From NCBI GenBank assembly GCA_026392115.1, contig JAPLCQ010000026.1, forward strand, positions 1 to 55,144: a stretch of DNA of 55,144 nucleotides. The letters are read 5' to 3'. The notes below the pieces were generated by a model, which saw only the letters and a list, made by a program, of their open reading frames with translations, did no database searches and was not told the origin of the DNA. Source of the stretch: Armatimonadota bacterium (GTDB taxonomy: Bacteria > Armatimonadota > Chthonomonadetes > Chthonomonadales > CAJBBX01). Below, piece after piece: positions 9,506 through 17,296 of this stretch (position 1 is the first letter of the stretch; each line of letters begins with the position of its first letter). The position numbers and the translations under genes are program-made.

Positions 9506-9535
9506 TTGACAGTCGCGAGTCGCATGGTCTATAAC
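9506..9535 (+). promoter_or_regulatory. Sigma70-type promoter of the folate/sugar operon
   Basis: TTGACA (9506-9511), an 18-base spacer, then TATAAC (9530-9535), about 60 bases before the ATG at 9595. A perfect inverted repeat, CGACTG-N6-CAGTCG (9498-9515), straddles the -35 box and could be an operator. There is room for only a short leader, and no riboswitch-like fold is apparent. Confidence 0.65.
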
Positions 9536-9594
9536 GACACCCAGCGGCCCGCCCGCATCGCTTAACCACACATCCCCGGGGAGTAAGCCACGCC

Positions 9595-10419
9595 ATGCTC
9601 ATCGTCGGCGAGCGCATCAACACCAGTCGCAAGGTCAAGTCGGAGCGCGTGATCGAGGCCATGGTCGTCAACCGCGACGCGGAGGCGATCCAGAAGCTGG
9701 CCAGGTCGCAGCAGGACGCAGGCTCCGCGTACATCGATATCAATGCCGGAACCCTGACTTCGGGCGAGCCCGAGGCGCTGGAGTGGCTGACCCAGGTCGT
9801 GCAGGAAGCGGTCACGGTTCCGATCTGCTTCGACACGCCCAATCCGCAGGCCCTGGAGTTGGCCTTGGCCGCGTATGATCGGAGCAAGGGGCAGCCCTTC
9901 ATCAACTCCATCACCGCCGAAGCCGACCGCTACTCGACCATCCTGCCCTTCGTGCTGGAGCAGAAGAGCAAGGTCATCGCCCTGGCCATGGACGACACGG
10001 GTATCCAGCCGGACGCCTCCAAGCGGCTCGACGTGGCCCGAAAGCTCGTCAGCGATCTGGCCGCCGCCGGCGTGCCCCTGGCCGACATCTATGTCGATCC
10101 GCTGACCTTTCCCATCGGCTCCGGCGGCGACGTGGCCATCGCCATGATGTCCGTGCTTGAGGCGATCCAGTCCGAGTTCCCCGGCGTGCAGACCATCGCC
10201 GGCCTCAGCAACGTCTCGCACGGCATGCCCGCCCGCAAGTTCCTGAACTCGGCCATGACGGTCCTCTGCCTGGGCAAGGGGCTGGACGCCGGTATCATCG
10301 ACCCCAACGACAAGATGCTGATGGCCCTCATCGCCGCCGCCGAGGCGCTGATGGGGCGCGACGAGTATTGCGCCGGCTATATCAAGCTCCACCGCAAGGG
10401 CTTCTTCGAGGGGCTATAG
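9595..10419 (+). CDS. Pterin-dependent methyltransferase (AcsE/MtgA/MetH-pterin-domain family)
   Basis: A 274-aa protein that is essentially one pterin-binding TIM barrel of the DHPS/MetH/AcsE type. It opens with IVGERINTSRK, then has DINAG near residue 50, a D-x-P-N segment near 84, FINSIT near 100, and GLSNVSHGMPAR near 200; all are typical of methyl-THF:corrinoid methyltransferases. These transfer a methyl group between tetrahydrofolate and a corrinoid protein. No corrinoid protein is encoded in the window, so direction and partner are open. It is the first gene of a tight run with metF, metV and fhs, separated from metF by one base. The length agrees with AcsE and MtgA (about 260-280 aa) rather than with full MetH. 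Confidence 0.82.
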   Translation: MLIVGERINTSRKVKSERVIEAMVVNRDAEAIQKLARSQQDAGSAYIDINAGTLTSGEPEALEWLTQVVQEAVTVPICFDTPNPQALELALAAYDRSKGQPFINSITAEADRYSTILPFVLEQKSKVIALAMDDTGIQPDASKRLDVARKLVSDLAAAGVPLADIYVDPLTFPIGSGGDVAIAMMSVLEAIQSEFPGVQTIAGLSNVSHGMPARKFLNSAMTVLCLGKGLDAGIIDPNDKMLMALIAAAEALMGRDEYCAGYIKLHRKGFFEGL

Positions 10420-10420
10420 C

Positions 10421-11380
10421 ATGGCTCAGCTGGGCAGGCTGGAGAGCGTCCTCCGCGCGGGCCACTTCGCCGTCTGCGGCGAAATGGGCCCGCCTCAGGG
10501 CGCCGACAAGGGCGCGATCCTCAAGAAGTGCGGCAACTTCCGCAACGTGGCCGACGCCGTCAACCTGACCGATAACCAGACCGCCATCGTGCGCATGAGC
10601 TCGGTGATGAGCAGCGTCTTCGCCATCGAAGGCGGCATTGAGCCCATCATGCAGATGACGTGCCGCGACCGCAACCGACTGGCGCAGCAGTCCGATATCC
10701 TGGGCGCTTATGCGGCCGGGGTGCGCAATCTGCTCTGCCTCTCGGGCGACTACATGTCCTTCGGCAACCACCCGGACGCCAAAGGCGTGTTCGACCTGGA
10801 CTCAGTGCAGCTGATCCACACGGTCGCCGAGATGAACGCCGGACGGTTCCTTTCGGGCGACGAGATGAAGTCGCCTCCCCGCATGTTCATCGGCGGGGCG
10901 GCCAACCCGTTCGCGCCCCCCATGGAGTTGCGGGTTATGCGGCTGGCGAAGAAAATCTCCGCCGGAGCGCAGTTCATCCAGACGCAGCCGGTCTTCGACT
11001 TCCCGCGGTTCGAGCGCTGGCTCAGCCTGGTGCGCGATCAGGGGTTGGAGAAGAAGGTCTTCATCCTGGCCGGCGTCATGCCCGTACGCTCCGTCAAGGC
11101 TCTCCTGCACATGCGCGACAACGTGCCGGGGATGACCGTGGCCGACGAGTACATCAAGCGCATGGAATCCGCCGCCGATCCCAAGGAGGAGGGCGTCGCG
11201 ATCTGCGTTGAGATGATGAAGCGCCTGGCCCAGACGCCCGGCATCAGCGGCGTCCACATCATGCCCGTGATGTGGGAATCGATCACGCCCCGGTTGGTCG
11301 AGGAGGCCGGATTGCTGCCCAGGCCCGAGCCGCCCGCCGAGACATCCGATGCCGCAGCCACCAAGGATGCCGCCGCATGA
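10421..11380 (+). CDS. metF: Methylenetetrahydrofolate reductase
   Basis: A 319-aa FAD-dependent TIM-barrel enzyme that interconverts methylene-THF and methyl-THF. Typical segments are CGEMGPPQGAD near the start (family catalytic Glu), NLTDNQ, MQMTCRDRN, NLLCLSGDY, and GAQFIQTQPVFD near residue 190. The C-terminus carries an Ala/Pro-rich tail of about 20 residues. The stop overlaps the metV start (ATGA at 11377-11380). In acetogens and related bacteria a MetF paired with MetV uses donors other than NADH alone, so this pairing suggests a two-subunit reductase. Confidence 0.92.
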   Translation: MAQLGRLESVLRAGHFAVCGEMGPPQGADKGAILKKCGNFRNVADAVNLTDNQTAIVRMSSVMSSVFAIEGGIEPIMQMTCRDRNRLAQQSDILGAYAAGVRNLLCLSGDYMSFGNHPDAKGVFDLDSVQLIHTVAEMNAGRFLSGDEMKSPPRMFIGGAANPFAPPMELRVMRLAKKISAGAQFIQTQPVFDFPRFERWLSLVRDQGLEKKVFILAGVMPVRSVKALLHMRDNVPGMTVADEYIKRMESAADPKEEGVAICVEMMKRLAQTPGISGVHIMPVMWESITPRLVEEAGLLPRPEPPAETSDAAATKDAAA

Positions 11381-11826
11381 GCGCCTTCACCAAGAAGTTC
11401 GCCGCCTTTGTCGAGCGCCACCCGACCCTCTACAAGCTTGTGCTACTGCTTGAGAACGCCGTCAAGAAGCCCGCGCTGAACTGCCAGTCCTGCGGGCAGT
11501 GCGTGCTCAGCTACAACGCCTTCACGTGCCCCATGCGCTGCCCCAAGCAGCTCCGGAACGGCCCCTGCGGCGGCACCCGCGAGAACGGGCGCTGCGAGGT
11601 CTACCCGGAGAAGGACTGCATCTGGTTCCTCATCAACGAGCGAGCTACGAAGCTGGGCCGCGAGAAGAAACTGCTGAAGTTCCATAAGCCCGTAGACCGG
11701 CGCCTACAGGGCACAAGCGCCTGGATCAATATGTGGGCCGGTCGCATCGAAGGCATGTCGTGGAGCAAGGATCTTGAGGAAAAGGACGTCCAACCCGGTG
11801 GGAGCAAGCGTGACACCAAATCCTGA
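11377..11826 (+). CDS. metV: MetV-like methylene-THF reductase partner, Cys-rich
   Basis: A 149-aa protein with eight cysteines in the pattern C36-x2-C39-x2-C42-x8-C51-x3-C55-x8-C64-x8-C73-x7-C81 and an NGPCGG signature, as in the MTHFR_C/MetV zinc and iron-sulfur family. MetV forms a complex with MetF and is needed for electron delivery in acetogen-type methylene-THF reductases. The start overlaps the metF stop by 4 bases, and the last 17 bases overlap the start of fhs, consistent with one translational unit. The C-terminal tail after residue 120 is polar and probably flexible. Confidence 0.87.
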   Translation: MSAFTKKFAAFVERHPTLYKLVLLLENAVKKPALNCQSCGQCVLSYNAFTCPMRCPKQLRNGPCGGTRENGRCEVYPEKDCIWFLINERATKLGREKKLLKFHKPVDRRLQGTSAWINMWAGRIEGMSWSKDLEEKDVQPGGSKRDTKS

Positions 11827-13507
11827 GGCCCAGGAGCCTCTGACCGACGTAGATATCGCCCAGCGCGCCACGGCACGGCCCATCGCCGACGTGGCTTCCG
11901 AGCTGGGCCTGGCCGCCGACGAAATCCTGCCGTTCGGCGCCGACAAGGCGAAGGTGCGTCTCGAGGTCATCGATCGACTGGCCGCGGCGCGCAAGCCCGG
12001 CAAGCTGATCCTCGTCACCGCCATCACGCCTACGCCTGCGGGCGAAGGCAAGACCACAACGGCGGTGGGGCTCGGCGACGCCCTGCGGAGCCTGGGGGTA
12101 TCGACCTGCATCGCCATCCGCGAGCCCTCGCTGGGGCCATGCTTCGGCGTGAAGGGCGGAGCGGCCGGCGGAGGCTATGCCCAGGTCATCCCGATGACCG
12201 ACATCAACCTCCACTTCACGGGCGACTTCCACGCCGTCACCACGGCGCACAACCTGCTGGCGGCGCTCCTGAACAACCACATGCACCACGGCAACGAGCT
12301 GGGGATCGACGGTCGTACCGTCACCTGGCGGCGCGTCATGGACATGAACGACCGCTCCCTGCGCGACATCGTGACGGGACTGGGCGGCGGCACTAACGGC
12401 ATGATCCAGGAGACCGGCTTCGATATCACCGCCGCCTCCGAGATCATGGCCCTCCTCTGCCTGGCCCGCGACCGCGACGACCTCAGGACGCGCCTGGGCC
12501 GCACCGTTGTCGCGCTGAACAGGGCCGGCGAAGCCGTCACCGCCGCCGACCTGCATGCCGACGGCGCCATGGCCGTGATCCTGAAGGACGCCATCCTGCC
12601 GAACATCGTACAGACGCTGGAGGGCACTCCCGCCTTCGTGCATGGCGGCCCATTCGGCAACATCGCCCACGGCTGTAACTCCGTCATCGCCACCAACATG
12701 GCGCTGCACCTGGCCGACTACGTCGTCACCGAGGCCGGCTTCGGCAGCGATCTGGGCGCGGAGAAGTTCTGCGATATCAAGTGCCGCGTGGCCGACCTGA
12801 AGCCCGAGGCGGCCGTGGTGGTAGCCACCGTGCGGGCGCTGAAGATGCATGGCGGCGTGCCGCTGGCGCAGCTCCGCACCGAGAACGTGGAAGCGGTGCA
12901 CCGAGGGCTGGACAACCTGGAGAAGCACTGCGAGAACATGCGCCTCTTCGGGCTGGAGCCCGTGGTGGCGATCAACGCGTTCCCCACGGATACCAAGGCG
13001 GAGCAACAGACGATCGCCGACTGGTGCGCGGGCCACAACATCAAGTTCGCGCTCTCCGAGGTCTGGGCCAAGGGCGGGGCAGGGGGCGTGGAGCTGGCCA
13101 AGCTGGTCATGGCCGCCTGCCAGGCGCCCTCCAGCTTCCATACCGCCTACCCGTTGCAGATGCCGATCCGCGAGAAGGCGGAGATCGTTGCTCGGACCGT
13201 CTACGGCGCCGATGGCGTGGACTTCTCGCCCGCCGCCGCCCGGCAGGTGCGCGAGATCGAGCGGCTCGGTTTCCGCGAACTGCCCATCTGCGTTGCAAAG
13301 ACCCAGAACTCGTTGTCGGACGACGCCTCGTTGCAGAACCGGCCGCGCAACTTCCGCATCACTGTGCGGGGCGCCAAGGTCTGCGCGGGCTCGGGCATGG
13401 TGGTGCTCTACGCGGGCAACATCATGACCATGCCGGGCCTATCCAAGGTCCCGTCGGCCAACAAGATCGGGATGCACCCGAACGGCGAGATCTACGGTCT
13501 GTTCTAG
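11810..13507 (+). CDS. fhs: Formate--tetrahydrofolate ligase
   Basis: A 565-aa ATP-dependent enzyme making 10-formyl-THF from formate and THF, or the reverse with ATP gain. The P-loop is TPTPAGEGKTTTAVGLGDAL, followed by REPSLGPCFGVKGGAAGGG and DINLHFTGDFHAVT, which are hallmarks of the family; the length is right. I choose the GTG at 11810, with GGGAG just upstream; a TTG at 11774 in the same frame would overlap metV by more than 50 bases. It completes the formyl and methyl ends of the THF pathway. FolD, which links them, is not in this window. Confidence 0.92.
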   Translation: MTPNPEAQEPLTDVDIAQRATARPIADVASELGLAADEILPFGADKAKVRLEVIDRLAAARKPGKLILVTAITPTPAGEGKTTTAVGLGDALRSLGVSTCIAIREPSLGPCFGVKGGAAGGGYAQVIPMTDINLHFTGDFHAVTTAHNLLAALLNNHMHHGNELGIDGRTVTWRRVMDMNDRSLRDIVTGLGGGTNGMIQETGFDITAASEIMALLCLARDRDDLRTRLGRTVVALNRAGEAVTAADLHADGAMAVILKDAILPNIVQTLEGTPAFVHGGPFGNIAHGCNSVIATNMALHLADYVVTEAGFGSDLGAEKFCDIKCRVADLKPEAAVVVATVRALKMHGGVPLAQLRTENVEAVHRGLDNLEKHCENMRLFGLEPVVAINAFPTDTKAEQQTIADWCAGHNIKFALSEVWAKGGAGGVELAKLVMAACQAPSSFHTAYPLQMPIREKAEIVARTVYGADGVDFSPAAARQVREIERLGFRELPICVAKTQNSLSDDASLQNRPRNFRITVRGAKVCAGSGMVVLYAGNIMTMPGLSKVPSANKIGMHPNGEIYGLF

Positions 13508-13539
13508 CCGCCGCACCATGCGGCTTCCGGAGGTTGCCA

Positions 13540-14271
13540 ATGTCGAGGCTGACGGGTTCCTTCGCAGACAGGCAGGGCGGTCCTGGCGGCCGCCCGGCCG
13601 CTCCGGCGTTCAGCGCCTCCACCGGGCCGGTAACGGACTGGACGCGGCCGGCGCCGATCTACGAGTACAAGCTGGTCGGGACCACCAACGCGCTGCTCCA
13701 TGTGGAGCGCAAGGTGCCCGACCGGCCCGGCCTCGTCATGGCGATCGGCGACTGGCTGGCCGACCATCAGTTGGAGCTGGAGGAGTGCGTCTACTCGCCC
13801 TGCCCCGGCGGCGTGGCCGACGTCGAGGTCGTGGCGGGCGGACCGCGCTCCGATGTTCTTCGGGCGCTGAGGGCCGCTTCCGGCCCGGACTCGCTCTTCG
13901 ATGTGGCCCATACCGACGCCAGCGTGCCGGAGAAGCGCCATACGGCCCGCTGCACCCTCTACATGCCCGAGGGCATTCTGGCGGGCAATGTGCTGTCGCC
14001 CGTGGGCGAGGCCGCGTTCCAACCCGGCGCCACGGAGTATCCAGGCTTGCCCTACGCGAATATCAGCCACCTCACCGTGGAGCGCGTCCCCTATGCCCTG
14101 GGCGTGCCCGGCTACCAGGTGGACGTGTTCCTGACGGCCGATGCGCCCGAGGTCCTCTCCGCCGTGCTGGCCCGACTTGAGGCGATCCGCGAACCCATGG
14201 GCCAGGCGGACGCGTGGACGTTCCGCGTTTGGCCCTGCGCCTGCCCGAGTTGCGCGCCCGAGTCTGCATAG
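13540..14271 (+). CDS. Unknown protein with an ACT-like domain
   Basis: A 243-aa soluble protein. After a low-complexity N-terminus (to about residue 38), residues 42-100 look like an ACT domain, with a VPDRPGLVMAIGDWLADH core resembling the PDRPGI start of formyl-THF deformylase and other amino-acid- or folate-linked ACT domains. A second alpha/beta unit (about 130-230) follows, then a C-terminal Cys cluster (CACPSC). A good ribosome site (GGAGGT) precedes the ATG. It lies 32 bases after fhs, so a regulatory or ligand-sensing role in C1 metabolism is plausible. The full-length family is not one I recognise, and no PurU catalytic domain is present. Confidence 0.55.
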   Translation: MSRLTGSFADRQGGPGGRPAAPAFSASTGPVTDWTRPAPIYEYKLVGTTNALLHVERKVPDRPGLVMAIGDWLADHQLELEECVYSPCPGGVADVEVVAGGPRSDVLRALRAASGPDSLFDVAHTDASVPEKRHTARCTLYMPEGILAGNVLSPVGEAAFQPGATEYPGLPYANISHLTVERVPYALGVPGYQVDVFLTADAPEVLSAVLARLEAIREPMGQADAWTFRVWPCACPSCAPESA

Positions 14272-14356
14272 GGCCGGCCGAGGCAGGAGTTCGCGCTCCG
14301 CGTGGCGAAGCGCCATACCTTGTGGCGGGCTCCCTGCCGCCTTCGGAGGCGAAGCC

Positions 14357-14827
14357 ATGAAGAGCTTTCCAATCAGCCCGGGCTCGGGCGGCGCTGTGGC
14401 GATGGTGGTCATGCTGGCCCTCGTGATGCTGGGCCTGATGGCGCTCATCGCCTCGTTCGGCTGGTCCGCCAAGCACGCCAGCTTTGAGGTGAGCCGCCAT
14501 GGATTGCGGATCGCCGGGGCGATCTACGGCCGGACCATCGCTCTGAAGGACCTCGATACGGACGGCGCTCGTGTCGTTGACCTCCGCGAGAACCCGGACC
14601 TGGCTCTGGTCGTACGAACCAATGGCTGCGGGATGCCGGGCTACGCGGCTGGATGGTTCCGGACGCGGTCACGCCAGAAGGCGCTGGCCTTTGTCACTGA
14701 CCCCTCGCACGTCGCCTGCATTCCCACCCGACTGGGCTATACCCTGATGCTCAGCACGCCGGAGCCCGCCCGGCTGATCGACGCCTTGCGCGACGCATCG
14801 CGCGAGGACAACATGCCTCCGACCTGA
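14357..14827 (+). CDS. Small membrane protein with a PH-like domain
   Basis: A 156-aa protein with one strong transmembrane segment (about residues 12-36, rich in A, V, L, M). The beta-rich C-terminal part resembles bacterial PH domains (FEVSRHGLRIAGAIYGRTI, then RTRSRQKALAFVTDP and GYTLMLSTPEPARLIDALR). Such proteins are usually membrane-bound and of unknown role. It stands 85 bases after the ACT-like gene and 15 bases before the aldolase on the same strand. The stem CTTCG/CGAAG places the GGAGG ribosome site in its loop (14343-14356), which may temper translation. No functional link to the neighbours can be read from the sequence. Confidence 0.6.
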   Translation: MKSFPISPGSGGAVAMVVMLALVMLGLMALIASFGWSAKHASFEVSRHGLRIAGAIYGRTIALKDLDTDGARVVDLRENPDLALVVRTNGCGMPGYAAGWFRTRSRQKALAFVTDPSHVACIPTRLGYTLMLSTPEPARLIDALRDASREDNMPPT

Positions 14828-14842
14828 CCCAAGGAGTCGCTC

Positions 14843-15781
14843 TTGCCATCGAACCGATCCGACCGCCTGGCACGCCTCATGCGGGCGGCTGCCGAGAACG
14901 GCATCGCCGTGCCGGCGTTCAACGTGCCCTACCTGCCTCTCGTGCGGCCGATCTGCGAGGCGTTGGAGCGCCACGGCGCGTTCGGCCTCGTGGAGGTGGC
15001 TCGGCTTGAGCTCTACAAGTTCGAGTCGCGCTCCCTGGCCGCCGTGGCCGAGGAATACGACCGTTGGGCCAACCGGCGCAACGACGCCCTGCACCTGGAC
15101 CACGTGCCCGTCATCGACGAGGACAACTTGGCCGTCGACTACACGGCCCTGATCGCCGAAGGCATCGCTCTGGGTTACGACTCGGTGATGGTGGACGGCT
15201 CGCGGCTCGCCTTTGAGGGGAACATCGACGCCGCGGCCCAGGTCGTCGCCATGGCGCACCCGGAAGGCGTCCTGGTTGAGGCCGAGTTGGGCGCCGTGCT
15301 GGGGCACGAGTCAGGGCCCATGCCGCCCTACGACGAGCTGTTTGCCACCAAGCGCGGCTTCACGGAGGCCGACCAGGCGCGGGTGTTCGTCGAGAAGTCC
15401 GGCGTCGACTGGCTTTCGGTCTCGGTGGGGTCGGTGCACGGCGCCATCGCGCCCTCCACCAAGGGGCAGACCAAGGTGACCGCGCGGCTGGATGTGGAGC
15501 GCGTGTCGGAACTGCGCGTGGCCACGGGCGTGCCGCTGGTGCTGCACGGCGGCTCCGGCATCGCGGTGGAGTATCTCCGGGCGGCGATCGGCGCGGGCAT
15601 GGCAAAGGTGAACGTGGCCACGGACATACGCCAGCCCTACGAGCGCGCACTGGCGGCCGGCGGCTCCCTGGCGGACGGGCAGTCTGCGGCCGCGCAGGCG
15701 CTGGACCGGCTGCTCACCGACGTGCTGCAGCTGGACGGCTCGCTGGCCATGCTTCAGAGCCTCATCGGAGAGCGATCGTGA
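14843..15781 (+). CDS. Class II ketose-(bis)phosphate aldolase (GatY/KbaY/IolJ/FbaA family)
   Basis: A 312-aa zinc aldolase of the F_bP_aldolase family. Motifs include the zinc/catalytic HLDH (followed by VP instead of the usual G), GYDSVMVDGS, EAELGAVLGHES and LHGGSGI, with KVNVATDI near the C-terminus. The family cleaves ketose 1,6-bisphosphates or related phosphates to DHAP or a keto acid and an aldehyde. The start is a TTG at 14843 with AAGGAG six bases upstream. The end overlaps the kinase start (GTGA at 15778-15781). With an FGGY kinase and a FucI-like isomerase downstream, the likely substrate is a ketose phosphate made by these two, yet canonical fucose or ribulose pathways use the unrelated FucA/AraD-type aldolase. 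Confidence 0.83.
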   Translation: MPSNRSDRLARLMRAAAENGIAVPAFNVPYLPLVRPICEALERHGAFGLVEVARLELYKFESRSLAAVAEEYDRWANRRNDALHLDHVPVIDEDNLAVDYTALIAEGIALGYDSVMVDGSRLAFEGNIDAAAQVVAMAHPEGVLVEAELGAVLGHESGPMPPYDELFATKRGFTEADQARVFVEKSGVDWLSVSVGSVHGAIAPSTKGQTKVTARLDVERVSELRVATGVPLVLHGGSGIAVEYLRAAIGAGMAKVNVATDIRQPYERALAAGGSLADGQSAAAQALDRLLTDVLQLDGSLAMLQSLIGERS

Positions 15782-17295
15782 GCTTCCTGGGCGTCGATGT
15801 CGGCACAACGGGCGTCAAGGCCGTAGCCTTCAGCGCCGACGGCGCCCAGATCGCCTCGGCCTACGAGGAGTACCCGCTGCTCTTCCCGTTTCGGGGCGCC
15901 GCGGAGCTGGACAGCGCGCGTGTGATCGCCGCCGCCCGCCGCGTCATCGCCACCGCCGCCGCACAGGCGGTTGCCGATCCGGTGCAGAGCATCGGCATCG
16001 CGTCGCAGGGGGAGGCCTTCACGCCGCTGGCGGGCGACGGTTCCGTGCTGGGTAACGGCATGGTCTCGTCGGACACGCGGGCCGCCGACCTTGTATCGGC
16101 CTTCTCCGAGGCTTTCGGGGCCGAGAGGCTCTACGGCATCACCGGCCACACGCCGTACCCGATGTACTCGCTCTACAAGCTGCTCTGGCTCCGCGACAAC
16201 CAGCCGGAAGTCTGGCGCGGCATGTCGCGCATCCTCTTCATGCAGGACCTAGTGGCCTGCGCCCTCACCGGCGAGATGGCCACCGACCCCAGCATGGCCG
16301 CGCGCTCGATGCTATACGACGTGTCGGCGGGTGCCTGGTCGCCGGAGGTGCTGGAGGCGCTGGACCTTGACGCCGGTCGCCTGCCGCGGATCGTCCAGTC
16401 CGGGACGCCCTGCGGCGGCGTCACGGCCGAGGCCGCCTCCGAGCTGGGCCTTGCCGCCGGCATCCCGGTGGCCTGCTGCGGGCATGACCAGCCCGTGGGC
16501 GCCGTGGGCTGCGGAGCCTCGAATCCGGGCGTCGCGGCCTTCTCCATTGGCACCGTGGAGTGCATCTGCCCGGCGCTGGATCGGCTCATCCTGGACCCCC
16601 TGCTCATGCGGAGCAACCTGGCGTCGTACCCGCATGTGGTCGGCGGTCTATGGACCACGGTCTTGTTCAGCATCACCGCCGGCAGCGTGCTCCGCTGGCT
16701 GCGCGACCAGGTGGCCGTCTCGGAGGCCGAGCAGGCGGCTGCCGACGGCGTGGACGCATACACCCGCATCATGGAGGCGGCTTCGACCGAGCCGTCGCGT
16801 CTGGTGGTCCTGCCGCACTTCGGTCCCACCGGGACGCCGCACTTCGACCCCGACGGCGCCGGGGCCGTGTTCGGCCTGAAGCTCTCCACCACCCGCGCGG
16901 AGCTGTTCCGGGGCTTCCTGGAGGGCATCTCCTACGAGATGAAGTGGAACCTGGACACGCTGGCCGGGGCGGGGCTCAACGTCACCGAGCTGCGAGCCGT
17001 GGGCGGCGGCGCCCGGAGCCCCATCTGGATGCAGATCAAGTCCGACATCCTGGGCGTGCCGCTCTCCACCATGCGGGTCTCCGAGAGCACCTGCCTCGGC
17101 GCGGCCCGGCTGGCCGGCGTCGGTGCGGGCCTGCTCCAGCAGGATGCCGCCGAGGCCTGGGCCGTCGTGGGCCGCACCTTCGATCCCGATCCCATCCGCA
17201 CCGCCCTCTACGAGGAGCGGTTCGCCATCTATCGTGACCTCTGTCAGTCGATGGGGGGCGCCCGCAAGGCCCTCCGCACCATGAAAGGAGACTAG
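15778..17295 (+). CDS. FGGY-family carbohydrate kinase (xylulokinase-like)
   Basis: A 505-aa sugar kinase. The N-terminal phosphate motif is FLGVDVGTTGVKA. Further family features are SIGIASQGEAFTPL, the VSSDTRAADL segment where xylulokinases have a catalytic Asp, and the C-terminal VGGGARSPIWMQIKSDILG (ATP binding). FGGY kinases phosphorylate ketoses such as xylulose, fuculose, rhamnulose or ribulose. It begins at a GTG overlapping the aldolase stop and ends two bases before the isomerase. Flanked by isomerase and aldolase, it most likely phosphorylates the ketose made by the isomerase. The exact sugar is not predictable by eye. Confidence 0.85.
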   Translation: MSFLGVDVGTTGVKAVAFSADGAQIASAYEEYPLLFPFRGAAELDSARVIAAARRVIATAAAQAVADPVQSIGIASQGEAFTPLAGDGSVLGNGMVSSDTRAADLVSAFSEAFGAERLYGITGHTPYPMYSLYKLLWLRDNQPEVWRGMSRILFMQDLVACALTGEMATDPSMAARSMLYDVSAGAWSPEVLEALDLDAGRLPRIVQSGTPCGGVTAEAASELGLAAGIPVACCGHDQPVGAVGCGASNPGVAAFSIGTVECICPALDRLILDPLLMRSNLASYPHVVGGLWTTVLFSITAGSVLRWLRDQVAVSEAEQAAADGVDAYTRIMEAASTEPSRLVVLPHFGPTGTPHFDPDGAGAVFGLKLSTTRAELFRGFLEGISYEMKWNLDTLAGAGLNVTELRAVGGGARSPIWMQIKSDILGVPLSTMRVSESTCLGAARLAGVGAGLLQQDAAEAWAVVGRTFDPDPIRTALYEERFAIYRDLCQSMGGARKALRTMKGD

Positions 17296-17296
17296 C

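Noticed and set aside
9536-9594. Tetrahydrofolate or other riboswitch before the folate genes
   Set aside because: The leader after the promoter is only about 50 bases and shows no conserved riboswitch core or expression platform.
11726-13141. 471-codon minus-strand frame opposite fhs
   Set aside because: Antisense to a strongly conserved ligase; no motif or ribosome site.
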